Positions 34,901 through 41,968 of a stretch of DNA of 64,000 nucleotides are shown here, one piece after another. The notes beneath the pieces were generated by a model, which had not been told where the DNA came from, ran no database searches, and saw only the letters and a list, made by a program, of their open reading frames with translations. The position numbers and the translations under genes are program-made. The stretch's first letter is position 1. Each line of letters starts with the position of its first letter. Source of the stretch: Chelativorans xinjiangensis. GTDB taxonomy: Bacteria; Pseudomonadota; Alphaproteobacteria; Rhizobiales; Rhizobiaceae. Location: NCBI RefSeq assembly GCF_009812055.1, contig NZ_WQNH01000017.1, positions 1 through 64,000 on the forward strand, in the 5' to 3' direction.

Positions 34901-35287
34901 CTTCAAAACAACCTTATTTCTGCCCAATCAGATTATATCAAAAATTTTCGCGGTCGAATATCCGATAAATCCCTTCTAGAAAGTAGAAAATTGTACATTT
35001 ACAAAGAAATCCCACAAAGTAGGCATAATACAATTCAAAATATCATAAACTCTTCTAATAATAGGGATTATATATACATGTTTTTTATTGGAGAATCAGG
35101 GGCCGGCCATGCTGTCGGCCTGACATTTGGAGACAATCCGAAATTTTTCGACCCTAACTGGGGCGTCTTTAAGTTTGAAAACCGCGATGACCTTGCAAAA
35201 TGGGTTCCAGAATACATCCAGGAACACTATAAGAACATCAGCCAAGTCGGTGCTTTCAGTGTCAAAAAGCGCGCCTGGGGAGACTGA
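31967..35287 (+). CDS. Large putative toxin with C-terminal YopT-like (C58) cysteine protease domain
   Basis: The 1106-residue protein has no N-terminal signal peptide and no RTX repeats. Residues about 40-330 are acidic and helical. A region at about 620-665 (EAISNFFLDLIPFRAIVVAI...VLSFIPFVGEGIKAL) resembles the amphipathic linker seen before catalytic domains in large Pseudomonas-type toxins. The last 150 residues contain GGGLCASFVIRWI (Cys956), GAGHAVGLTFG (His1048) and KFFDPNWGVFKF (Asp1062). The spacing and context match the Cys-His-Asp triad of YopT/AvrPphB-type peptidases. The DNA encoding residues about 920-1080 is very AT-rich (25-37% GC in 60-base lines that I counted), unlike the rest of the gene, suggesting a separately acquired catalytic module. 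Export by the neighbouring type I system is inferred from position only. The start follows an AAGGA site. Confidence 0.75.
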   Translation: MLGPSPVNPVTDATFGVEKRLFPNSDVGAAVFSPEPSMHAPLSRLGDVHASITKTRGKRAAAAQEADDAQTEAADAVGGAEAELGGKLRGVFVSYMREQLGDSGLSDDQVLEHITAFPNLNDSTLMRRLAGAAGLYGSEEGEDNVAPAQKKALVERLLLALTSDVDWKTELATPATDVANGVTTDAKVLHGANEMTIAQAAAAAKDNIRETLTSKLGDWAVPIADALAPVLINDPTLFLPKASGKILYGSLEWAQLWIGIEYAEGQSLDPAKLTIDQLLALGRAATITDPATDEEATEAVTNGDTAEDDAAAAAYSVTKLLALIARAKGKLDGQEITEENRAEVEEVLQSVAEEVFKEEFAIAEAFETLGQEMPTREEVARKILEEHKFDPDEKITDWRHSPDGITYRYNSTRERTLAEIYFEQGNLDGYRDCDLPNLTEEFETRFETYKSQYAAGMTTIFGRFLDDYAERNNLDLTGAAIKLSQPQATASINNGNWWSDKTEKSNSVLIVEMTIPEAGSRYGFFSLPELDKGLQDIPAETSVNDWVYNNSSTFYTEEQVDEYTNFLNAPGFHVAENSVTIKELCSGAGAEIRGKINEYFAAQIQQYHDQARGETPGEAISNFFLDLIPFRAIVVAIQKGDVAGAIFNGLFDVLSFIPFVGEGIKALQVGGKAVVTGLSAALKTSLKQGLSKGISAGLRTAASFGREFGGQTLKAAVTGLESVMPIPMPSLASHISVAGAGNTARVVKGLRATQPELADALEQVSKRSDIIEMTADGQQKLAPGVEVTKGANGVETIKLDAIHLPLGEGSIDLDDARLTIRYTDEDQILFLNEHFNEAGESFYTLANPQTGLSYGRRLTPDETDTLLSKGSSGFSRETRDNFATASTEDPAHLNTSEAENNSFLGSRSLFGRIFKRKLKVKMPKYLVIADTPKYENVVPELTSFTARIQSNGGGLCASFVIRWIQYLYDSKNIALDLKLQNNLISAQSDYIKNFRGRISDKSLLESRKLYIYKEIPQSRHNTIQNIINSSNNRDYIYMFFIGESGAGHAVGLTFGDNPKFFDPNWGVFKFENRDDLAKWVPEYIQEHYKNISQVGAFSVKKRAWGD

Positions 35288-35448
35288 CGGAAGCGTCAGA
35301 CCAAGACCGAGCCCCCTCACGGTGTGATGGCTTTGGCCAGAAAGTCCGTCAGGCAGTTGTTGTCCCACCGCATTGCGTACGCCGATCATCCTGGCTGCCT
35401 CGTCGAGCAAACCGTTTGCGTTGGCTCCACGACCATCAATGCGAGCAT

Positions 35449-36429
35449 TCAACTCGAATCCGTTGGTGGGGCCCAGTCAGCGTTCTCTGAACGCGATTCA
35501 AGGCAGCGCGCCCTGACTTCATCCAGCATGGTCGCGGTGTCACCGACCAGCAGATCGGCCACCATGATCGCAATGCGCGGCAAAGCGCGGCGGGAACTGA
35601 TGGCAAGAGCGATGTTTTGTAGAAGAATGTTCTGCCCCGTCACCGGAATGGCAACGAGCCGGCCGTCGAGCAGTTCCTGTGCCGTGTCCAGTTCCGAAGT
35701 CAGGGCGACGTGGCTGCCCGACACGACAAGCTGCTTCAGCAATTGCAGGGAATTGGTCACCACCGGCGGGCGGCCTTCCGAGAACATCCAGCCATGGCGC
35801 GCCTCGAGTATGCGGCGGATCGCAAGTGCCGGGCTTTGTACCGCGATGGCATGATCGCGCACCTTCGCCAGGCCGATCTGCCGGTGCTCTGCCAGCGGGT
35901 GGTCGGGAGCAACAACGCAGTGTAATGGCAGTTCCGCACTCCAGATGACGTGAACATCCCGTTGTGCGCGAAGGTTGAACGTAAGCGCGACATCGGCATT
36001 GCCCGCGTCGAGCGTCGACATCGCATCATCCGGCGTGGCGACCTCCACGTCGATGCGAACTTTCGGATATACCTCGGCGACATGGTGCAAGAAACGCGGG
36101 AGGACGCCGTTCACCAGGCTGTCCATCGTGACCAGACGGACATGGCCAAGATCGACCCCCTGCATCTGCTTGACGTCCGACCAAATACGGTTCTCGTCCG
36201 CCTTCCAGCGGCGTGCCAGCACGACGAACATCTCGCCCACGGGCGACAGGGTCATGCCTGTGTTCATCCGGTCGAAGAGTTGCACACCGAGGCGATCCTC
36301 CAGGAGCTTGATCTGCCGGTCGATGGCCGAGGCGGCGATGCCGATGGCGCGCGAAGCCGCCTGGATCGAGCCGTGCTCGGCAACCGCTTCGATATACTGC
36401 AAACCGCGCGGGACAAGGTGCAACGACAT
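35449..36429 (-). CDS. LysR-family transcriptional regulator
   Basis: The 326-residue protein has an N-terminal winged HTH (LQYIEAVAEHGSIQAASRAIGIAASAIDRQIKLLEDRLGVQLFDR) and a C-terminal periplasmic-binding-like effector domain. It is divergent from uraD-TRAP-racemase with a 111-base gap, the usual layout for a LysR activator of the neighbouring operon. The effector is probably the transported ureide or hydantoin-like substrate. The ATG at 36429 is preferred over an in-frame TTG at 36444. Confidence 0.88.
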   Translation of the reverse strand: MSLHLVPRGLQYIEAVAEHGSIQAASRAIGIAASAIDRQIKLLEDRLGVQLFDRMNTGMTLSPVGEMFVVLARRWKADENRIWSDVKQMQGVDLGHVRLVTMDSLVNGVLPRFLHHVAEVYPKVRIDVEVATPDDAMSTLDAGNADVALTFNLRAQRDVHVIWSAELPLHCVVAPDHPLAEHRQIGLAKVRDHAIAVQSPALAIRRILEARHGWMFSEGRPPVVTNSLQLLKQLVVSGSHVALTSELDTAQELLDGRLVAIPVTGQNILLQNIALAISSRRALPRIAIMVADLLVGDTATMLDEVRARCLESRSENADWAPPTDSS

Positions 36430-36540
36430 GTGCCTGCGTTCCAAAAAATAGAATGCAGGATTGTCGATAATGTCATGGAATGCAATGCGGCAATGCGGCT
36501 AGCGTCAAGCTGACACAGATCAGATGGCAAGCCCGACTTT

Positions 36541-37098
36541 ATGACTTCCGCCCTCGACATTCTCAACACCGTGCCCCGCGCCGCCGCGCTCGCCATGATC
36601 GAGCCGCTGGTCGAGCGTTCACCCTGGGTCGCCGCAGCGATCGTGGACCAGCGCCCCTTTGCCGATGACGAGGCCCTGGCGGGAGCTTTGGTGGAAACGA
36701 TCACCCGCGCCGATTCCGGCAGCCAGATCGCCCTGTTCAACGTCCACCCCGAATTAGCCGGGCATGAGGCGGCCGAAGGTCGAATGACCGAGGCCTCGAC
36801 CAGCGAACAGGGCCGTCTGAGATTGCTGTCGCTGTCCGCCGCCGATGCCGCGCGGCTGACCCGAATGAATACGGCTTACCGCACCCGCTTCGGCCACCCG
36901 TTCATCGTCGCGCTGCACCGCGTGCCGGACCTGCAAACACTTTTTGCCACATTCGAGCGCCGCCTCGCCGCGACGCCGCCTGGAGAGCATACCGCCACAC
37001 TGGCCGAGATCGCCTCGGTGATCCGGTCCCGTGCCGCCCGCGCCTTCGGGGCGGGCACGAATACGCCTCCGAACCTCGCCGCCACAACCCTGGAGTAA
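36541..37098 (+). CDS. uraD: OHCU decarboxylase UraD
   Basis: UraD (2-oxo-4-hydroxy-4-carboxy-5-ureidoimidazoline decarboxylase) performs the last step of uric acid oxidation, giving S-allantoin. The 185-residue protein shows family motifs NVHPELAGHE (active-site His), STSEQGRL and MNTAYRTRFGHPFIVALH, and ends in an ordinary helical tail. It is the first gene of a run with a TRAP transporter and a racemase. The match supports a purine-ureide pathway, although uricase and HIU hydrolase are not in the window. No strong Shine-Dalgarno precedes the ATG. Confidence 0.85.
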   Translation: MTSALDILNTVPRAAALAMIEPLVERSPWVAAAIVDQRPFADDEALAGALVETITRADSGSQIALFNVHPELAGHEAAEGRMTEASTSEQGRLRLLSLSAADAARLTRMNTAYRTRFGHPFIVALHRVPDLQTLFATFERRLAATPPGEHTATLAEIASVIRSRAARAFGAGTNTPPNLAATTLE

Positions 37099-37102
37099 CC
37101 CC

Positions 37103-38095
37103 ATGAAAGCCCTTCTGCCTCTCATTGCTTCATCCGCCATCGCCCTTTCAGCCGTCGTGGCCGAAGCGAAGGACACCATCCGCGTCGCCGGCAACTTCGC
37201 GACCGAGCATTCCTCCTCCTTCGCCATGGCGAAGTTCGAGGAAGAGCTGGAGCGCCTGTCGAACGGCGAGATCGACGTCAACATCTTTCCGGCTCAGCAA
37301 TTGGGCGGCGCGGCCGAGAATGTGCAGGCCGTCAAGATCGGCGCGATCGAGCTGATGTGGGTCGGCACAGCCTATCTGACCCGCACCGTCCCCGAGCTTG
37401 AGATCGTTGGCCTGCCGTTCCAGTTCCCGAACCGCGAACTGGCCTTCGCCGTGGTCGACGGCCCCGTCGGCGCCGCGCTCGACGCGAAACTGGCGGACGA
37501 GGGCATGACCTCCATGGGCTACATGGAACTCGGGTTTCGTCAACTCACCAACAACGTCCGCCCAATCGAAAACATCGGGGACATCGAAGGTCTGAAGATC
37601 CGCCTCCAGCCGAACGAGACGCATCTGGCCACCTTCCGCGCTCTTGGTGCAAACCCGGTGGCGATGGATGTCAAGGAACTTTACTCCGCTCTCGAACAGG
37701 GCGTGATCGACGGGCAGGAGAACCCCTTCGCCATCATCAATGTCGCCGGCTATGCCGAAGTCCAGAAACACGTCTCGAACACCGGGCACTTCTTCGATTT
37801 CATCTCGGTCGTCGCCAACAAGAACTGGTTCGACGGTCTCGACGCCGACAAGCAGGCGATGGTGAAGGAAGCAATGGCGACCGCCGTGGCGTACCAGCGC
37901 GAACTGGCGGCGGAGCAGGACGCTGCGGGGCTTGCCCAACTGACCGGGAAGGGCATGACCTATACCGAAGTCTCGCCGGAATTGGCCGCCGCCCTGCGCG
38001 AAAGAACCGCGAATGTTGCCGCCGAGACTAAATCGCGCCTCGACCCGGAGCTGACGAAGCTGCTCGAGGACGAGATCGCCCGGCTCGGCATGTGA
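37103..38095 (+). CDS. TRAP transporter substrate-binding protein (DctP family)
   Basis: The 330-residue protein has a Sec signal peptide (MKALLPLIASSAIALSAVVAEA) and DctP-family motifs including the substrate carboxylate-binding Arg in IEGLKIRLQPNETH and SALEQGVIDGQENPF. The ATG at 37103 follows GGAG and lies four bases after the uraD stop. With dctQ and dctM it forms a sodium-coupled importer. Genomic context suggests a ureide, allantoate or hydantoin-like acid as substrate, which is inference. Confidence 0.92.
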   Translation: MKALLPLIASSAIALSAVVAEAKDTIRVAGNFATEHSSSFAMAKFEEELERLSNGEIDVNIFPAQQLGGAAENVQAVKIGAIELMWVGTAYLTRTVPELEIVGLPFQFPNRELAFAVVDGPVGAALDAKLADEGMTSMGYMELGFRQLTNNVRPIENIGDIEGLKIRLQPNETHLATFRALGANPVAMDVKELYSALEQGVIDGQENPFAIINVAGYAEVQKHVSNTGHFFDFISVVANKNWFDGLDADKQAMVKEAMATAVAYQRELAAEQDAAGLAQLTGKGMTYTEVSPELAAALRERTANVAAETKSRLDPELTKLLEDEIARLGM

Positions 38096-38099
38096 TCCG

Positions 38100-38585
38100 A
38101 TGGTGCTCGATCGCCTCCTGACCTGGCTCCTCGCGCGCGCTGACATTGGCGCGCGCCTCCTCGTCATCCTTGGCGCGGCCATGATGGTGGTCGTGGTCTC
38201 GGCGCAGGTGGTCATGCGCTATGTCTTCAACGGTTCCTTCGATTGGGCGGACGAGGTCAGCCGAATCGCCTTCGTCTGGACGATCTTCCTCGCCATCCCG
38301 CTTGGCATCCGTGACGGCTCCCATGTCGGGATCGAGCTCTTGGTGGAGCGCTTTCCCGCCGGCCTGCGCCGCCTCATCGCCCGGCTCATGAGCGCTCTCG
38401 CGGCCGTGATGATGGCGGTCGTGTTCTGGACCTCGGTCGTTGTCGCGCTGGCTACATGGTCCGAACGGCTAGGCGCCATCAATCTCACTTCAAGCGTCTT
38501 CTTCTTCCCTGTGATCCTCGGCGCGCTTCATTCGGCGCTTCACCTTGCTCATCTCGCCCTTTTCCCGACGGAGTCCCGCGCATGA
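38100..38585 (+). CDS. TRAP transporter small permease (DctQ family)
   Basis: The 161-residue membrane protein has four helices. The DctQ core motif (VMRYVFNGSFDWADEVSRIAFVWTIFLA) is followed by GIRDGSHVGIELLVERFP. It begins four bases after dctP and overlaps dctM by four bases (ATGA). Confidence 0.92.
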   Translation: MVLDRLLTWLLARADIGARLLVILGAAMMVVVVSAQVVMRYVFNGSFDWADEVSRIAFVWTIFLAIPLGIRDGSHVGIELLVERFPAGLRRLIARLMSALAAVMMAVVFWTSVVVALATWSERLGAINLTSSVFFFPVILGALHSALHLAHLALFPTESRA

Positions 38586-39862
38586 GCCTCTTCGTCATCG
38601 CCACCTTCCTGATCCTTGCGTTCCTTGGCATGCCGTTGGCCTTTTCGCTCGGAGTCTCGGCACTGGCGGGGCTGTGGCTAGCTGATTTCGATCTTCTGGT
38701 GCTGCCGCCCCGGCTGATGAACGCAGTCAATTCCTTCCCACTCATGTCAATTCCGCTCTTCATGATCGCGGGCGAGTTGATGCTGAAGGGCGGGATCATG
38801 GATAGGCTCGTCGATTTCGCGAACGCCTTCATCGGACGGGTGCGGGGCGGGCTGGCGCAGGTCACCATCATCTCGGGAGCAGGCCTCGCCTCGGTGTCCG
38901 GCGCGGCGGTGGCGGATGCATCGGCGCTGTCCTCGACACTGGTGCCCTCGCTGAGGAAACAATACGGCCTCGGCTTTTCCACCGGGATCGTTGCGGCGGC
39001 GGCAAATCTTGGTCCGATCATCCCGCCCTCCGGTGCGATGATCGTCTATGCCTTCATGGCCGGATCGAGCGTTTCGGTCGGCGGCATGTTCATGTCGGGT
39101 GTGATACCGGGTCTGATCCTCTTCGCCACCTTCATGGTCCTGTGCTGGCTCATCGCATGGAAACGGGACTATCCGCTGGCGGGCAATCCCGTGACATTGT
39201 CCAACATCCTGCTCGAACTGCGCCGCAGCTTCATCATCTTTCTGATGCCTGTCATCGTCATTGGCGGTATCGTCGCAGGGGTCTTCACCCCCACCGAGGG
39301 CGCGGCGATCGGTGTCTGCTACGCGCTGTTCCTCGGGTTTTTCGTGACGCGCAAGCTCAGGCTCGCAGACTTGACCGTGGTTCTCTTGAGTGCAGCAAAG
39401 ACCTCTGCCCTCGTCGGCGCGATGATCGCTTTCGCCTCCACCGTGACGTTCCTGTTCACCATCGACCTCCTGCCGATGAAGCTCGCCGCACTGATGCAGG
39501 GGATCACCGACAGCCCGTTCTTGTTCCTCTGCCTCATCGCGCTGATGCTGCTGGTGGTCGGCATGTTCCTGGAATCGAACGCCGCCTACATCATGCTCGT
39601 GCCGCTGTTTCACCCGATCGCGCTGCAGTACGGGATCGACCCGCTGCATTTTGGCTTCCTCTTCGTGCTGAACCTCGTGATCGGCATGCTGACGCCGCCG
39701 GTGGGTGTCGTGCTGTTCGTCGTGTGCGGCATTACGGGGGTCAGGATGGGCGAACTTGTCCGCGAAAGCTGGCCGTTTATCGCCGCCATGTATGCGGTGC
39801 TGCTGCTTTGCATGATCTTTCCGAGCGTCGTGACCTGGTTGCCGGAAAGGCTCGGCTACTGA
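38582..39862 (+). CDS. TRAP transporter large permease (DctM family)
   Basis: The 426-residue protein has about 12 membrane segments and DctM signatures such as GMPLAFSLGVSALAGLW, PLFMIAGELMLKGGI, ANLGPIIPPSGAMIVYA, PTEGAAIGVCYALFLG and TPPVGVVLFVVCGI. It is the ion-coupled transport channel of the TRAP system. Its ATG overlaps the dctQ stop, and its stop overlaps the racemase ATG by one base (TGATG). Confidence 0.94.
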   Translation: MSLFVIATFLILAFLGMPLAFSLGVSALAGLWLADFDLLVLPPRLMNAVNSFPLMSIPLFMIAGELMLKGGIMDRLVDFANAFIGRVRGGLAQVTIISGAGLASVSGAAVADASALSSTLVPSLRKQYGLGFSTGIVAAAANLGPIIPPSGAMIVYAFMAGSSVSVGGMFMSGVIPGLILFATFMVLCWLIAWKRDYPLAGNPVTLSNILLELRRSFIIFLMPVIVIGGIVAGVFTPTEGAAIGVCYALFLGFFVTRKLRLADLTVVLLSAAKTSALVGAMIAFASTVTFLFTIDLLPMKLAALMQGITDSPFLFLCLIALMLLVVGMFLESNAAYIMLVPLFHPIALQYGIDPLHFGFLFVLNLVIGMLTPPVGVVLFVVCGITGVRMGELVRESWPFIAAMYAVLLLCMIFPSVVTWLPERLGY

Positions 39863-40620
39863 TGCGGCTATTGCTTTGCAACCCGAACACGACGCAGGCG
39901 CTGACCGACAGACTTGCCGCCTCGGCCAGACGCGTTCTGCCGCCAACGATGACACTGCTTCCTGTCACCGCGCGTGAGGGGTTCCCCTACATCTCGTCCC
40001 GCGCCGAAGCGCAGATCGCCGGCACGGCGATCCTGTCGATGCTTGCCGAGCGGGTCGGCAGCTTCGACGCCGCAGTGATCGGCGCCTTCGGCGATCCCGG
40101 TCTCAGCGCGGCGCGGGAACTGTTCGACCTGCCGGTCACTGGAATGTCCGAGTCCGCGATGCTGACCGCCCTCACACTCGGGCAGCGCTTCGCCTTCGTC
40201 ACGTTCTCGCCCCGGCTCTCTGCCTGGTATGAGGAGCAGGTCACACGGGTCGGTCTTGAACGCCGCTTCGCTGGAACCTTCACCCCCGATGCCGATTTCG
40301 GCTCCATTTCCGACGTGGCGGAGGAACTGCGGCACCCGCTCGTACACACATGCCGTCGCGCCGCCACCCACGCCGATGTTCTCATCCTTGCGGGCGCGCC
40401 GATCGCGGGCCTTGCCGGAGACATTGCAGACGAGGTCCCTGCCGTGCTGATAGATCCGGTTCAGACAGCAGTCCTGCAGGTCTTAGCCTTGCATCATCTC
40501 CGCCCGGACGGCGCGAATGCGGGCAGTTTCGCCCGCCCTCCGGCGAAGCAAAGCATAGGCATTTCTGAACCACTGTCCTCCTGGATCGCGCGGAAGCACC
40601 TCGGTAAAGGCGGGGAATAG
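39862..40620 (+). CDS. Asp/Glu/hydantoin racemase family protein (possible allantoin racemase)
   Basis: The 252-residue protein belongs to the Asp/Glu/hydantoin racemase superfamily: N-terminal LLLCNPNTTQALTDRL, then VIGAFGDPGLSAARELFDLPVTGMSESAM. The segment HADVLILAGAPIAG has Ala where the usual second catalytic Cys (GCAG/GGAPLAG region) is expected, and the first catalytic Cys is replaced in GAFGDPGL. So one or both catalytic cysteines appear to be lacking, and racemase activity is not certain. Position after uraD and a TRAP transporter suggests action on a ureide or hydantoin. Last gene of the operon. Confidence 0.8.
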   Translation: MRLLLCNPNTTQALTDRLAASARRVLPPTMTLLPVTAREGFPYISSRAEAQIAGTAILSMLAERVGSFDAAVIGAFGDPGLSAARELFDLPVTGMSESAMLTALTLGQRFAFVTFSPRLSAWYEEQVTRVGLERRFAGTFTPDADFGSISDVAEELRHPLVHTCRRAATHADVLILAGAPIAGLAGDIADEVPAVLIDPVQTAVLQVLALHHLRPDGANAGSFARPPAKQSIGISEPLSSWIARKHLGKGGE

Positions 40621-40893
40621 AGCCTCGCGCTTGGATCGCGCGCGTTACAACCGTTTCGGCGGCGGCCGCCCCGGGTGGGGGCTATGATGACCTTGCCGGC
40701 GGCGCATATGGGCGTGGCAGGGAAATCTCATCTCGGTGCATGCGTCGCGAGTGTCTCGGGAGACCGGTATCGCTTGGCAGGACGGCATATCAGGAACAGA
40801 ATGTCGAAAAAACCAGAACATTTTCGAAGATAATGTTCTGGAATCTAGAACGACTGTGAGGCCGAAGCGGGCCGGGTTGACTCTGCGGTACGC
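40621..40893. other. Intergenic gap with no recognised gene
   Basis: This gap between the racemase and the ArsR-SRPBCC gene has no convincing open frame. Its one notable structure is the nested inverted repeat at 40813-40851. Confidence 0.5.
40813..40851. repeat. Nested inverted repeats built on AGAAC/GTTCT
   Basis: CCAGAACATT (40813-40822) and AATGTTCTGG (40832-40841) form a perfect 10-bp inverted repeat. The right arm also pairs as GTTCT-N7-AGAAC (40835-40851). Three alternating AGAAC/GTTCT/AGAAC half-sites are present. It could be a terminator of the upstream operon or a multi-site operator; no T-run is seen. Confidence 0.5.
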
Positions 40894-40909
40894 GTAAGTC
40901 TATACTTAC
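40894..40909. promoter_or_regulatory. Operator candidate upstream of the ArsR-SRPBCC gene
   Basis: GTAAG-N6-CTTAC is a perfect inverted repeat whose right arm ends nine bases before the ATG at 40918. Its position over the start region fits autorepression by the ArsR-type domain. Confidence 0.55.
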
Positions 40910-40917
40910 CGTTAGTG

Positions 40918-41718
40918 ATGACTTACGCAATGAACAGCTGGGCGGCACTGGCTGACCCGACGCGGCGAACGATCTTCGAGCGGCTGATCGAGCACCCCAG
41001 CGCGGTCGGCGAGTTGGCCCGTGAGCTGCCTGTCAGCCGGCCGGCGGTCTCGCAGCATCTGAAGGTGCTGAAGGACGCCGGTCTGGTCGTCGACAAACGA
41101 GCCGGCAAGCAGCGCATCTACCAGGTCGACCCCGATGGGCTGGCAGCACTTCGGGCCGAGCTGGACCGCTTCTGGACCAAGACTCTCGCGGCCTACAAGA
41201 CGGTCGTCGAGCAACCGACGAAAGGAGATCCGATGAGTATCGAAGCAGCAGACACGTCCGTGCGAGCGTCGATCGTCGTCGAGGTGCCGATCTCGCGCGC
41301 ATTCAAGGTGTTCATCGAAGACTTCGGCAGCTTCAAACCCGCCGAACACAACCTGCTCAAAGTCGAGATCGCTGAGACCGTGTTCGAGCCGAAGGTCGGC
41401 GGCTTTCTCTACGACCGCGGGGCTGACGGGAGCGTATGCCGCTGGGCGCGGGTACTGGCCTACGACCCGCCCAACAGCGTGCTGCTGAGCTGGGACATCA
41501 GCCCGCAGTGGCAAATCGAGGACGACCCGCTCAAAACAAGCGAGTGGGAAGTACGGTTCATCGCCGAAACCCCGCAACGCACCTGGGTCGAGATCGAGCA
41601 CCGCAACCTCGACCGCCACGGCGAGGGCTGGCAAGGCGTCCGCGAGGGCGTGGCAGGCGATCAGGGTTGGCCGCTCTACCTCAAGCAATACGCCGCCCGG
41701 ATGGCCACGGAGCGCTAA
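40918..41718 (+). CDS. ArsR HTH - SRPBCC (AHSA1) fusion regulator
   Basis: The 266-residue protein joins an ArsR winged-helix domain (residues 1-95, RTIFERLIEHPSAVGELARELPVSRPAVSQHLKVLKDAGLV) to a START-like AHSA1/SRPBCC domain (about 110-266, SIVVEVPISRAFKVFIEDFGSFKP onwards). In other bacteria these two parts are usually neighbouring genes; here they are one frame. The linker contains an internal GATCCGATGAG at 41227-41237 with an AAAGGA ribosome-binding-like stretch, so separate translation of the second part is possible. No metal-binding cysteine motif is present in the ArsR part. The SRPBCC pocket may bind a hydrophobic ligand. GTG at 40915 is an alternative start. An inverted repeat lies just upstream. 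Style of the protein resembles actinobacterial members, suggesting transfer, which is a weak inference. Confidence 0.8.
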   Translation: MTYAMNSWAALADPTRRTIFERLIEHPSAVGELARELPVSRPAVSQHLKVLKDAGLVVDKRAGKQRIYQVDPDGLAALRAELDRFWTKTLAAYKTVVEQPTKGDPMSIEAADTSVRASIVVEVPISRAFKVFIEDFGSFKPAEHNLLKVEIAETVFEPKVGGFLYDRGADGSVCRWARVLAYDPPNSVLLSWDISPQWQIEDDPLKTSEWEVRFIAETPQRTWVEIEHRNLDRHGEGWQGVREGVAGDQGWPLYLKQYAARMATER

Positions 41719-41968
41719 GGTCCGCGATCACCACTCGATCGTTTCATCTGCGGCCGGGGCGTTCGCGCCATCGACGGTACCATCCGTCGAGCACTGCCCC
41801 GCCCGGCGCTCTCCAGTCCCACGAGCTTGAGCAGCTTCGTGGACCTGCTTCGACAAGCTGGCAGGGCCAGGGCCGCGCATGTAGTGACGCTCGGGCCTGT
41901 ATCTCCCGGGACGCTTAAAGAGGTCGCGCATGCGATGGAGCAGGCGCGAGCCAAGCGATTTCCTGGTG
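41719..41968. other. Gap between convergent genes
   Basis: Nothing clearly coding was found. One short leftward open frame in the gap (from 41991 down to 41728) has an arginine-rich middle but no ribosome binding site and overlaps the DUF4432 gene, so I do not call it. Confidence 0.4.

Noticed and set aside
38747-39955. Antisense open frame across dctM
   Set aside because: Composition is His/Asp/Arg-rich, as expected for the shadow of a membrane protein gene, and the sense frame encodes a complete DctM.
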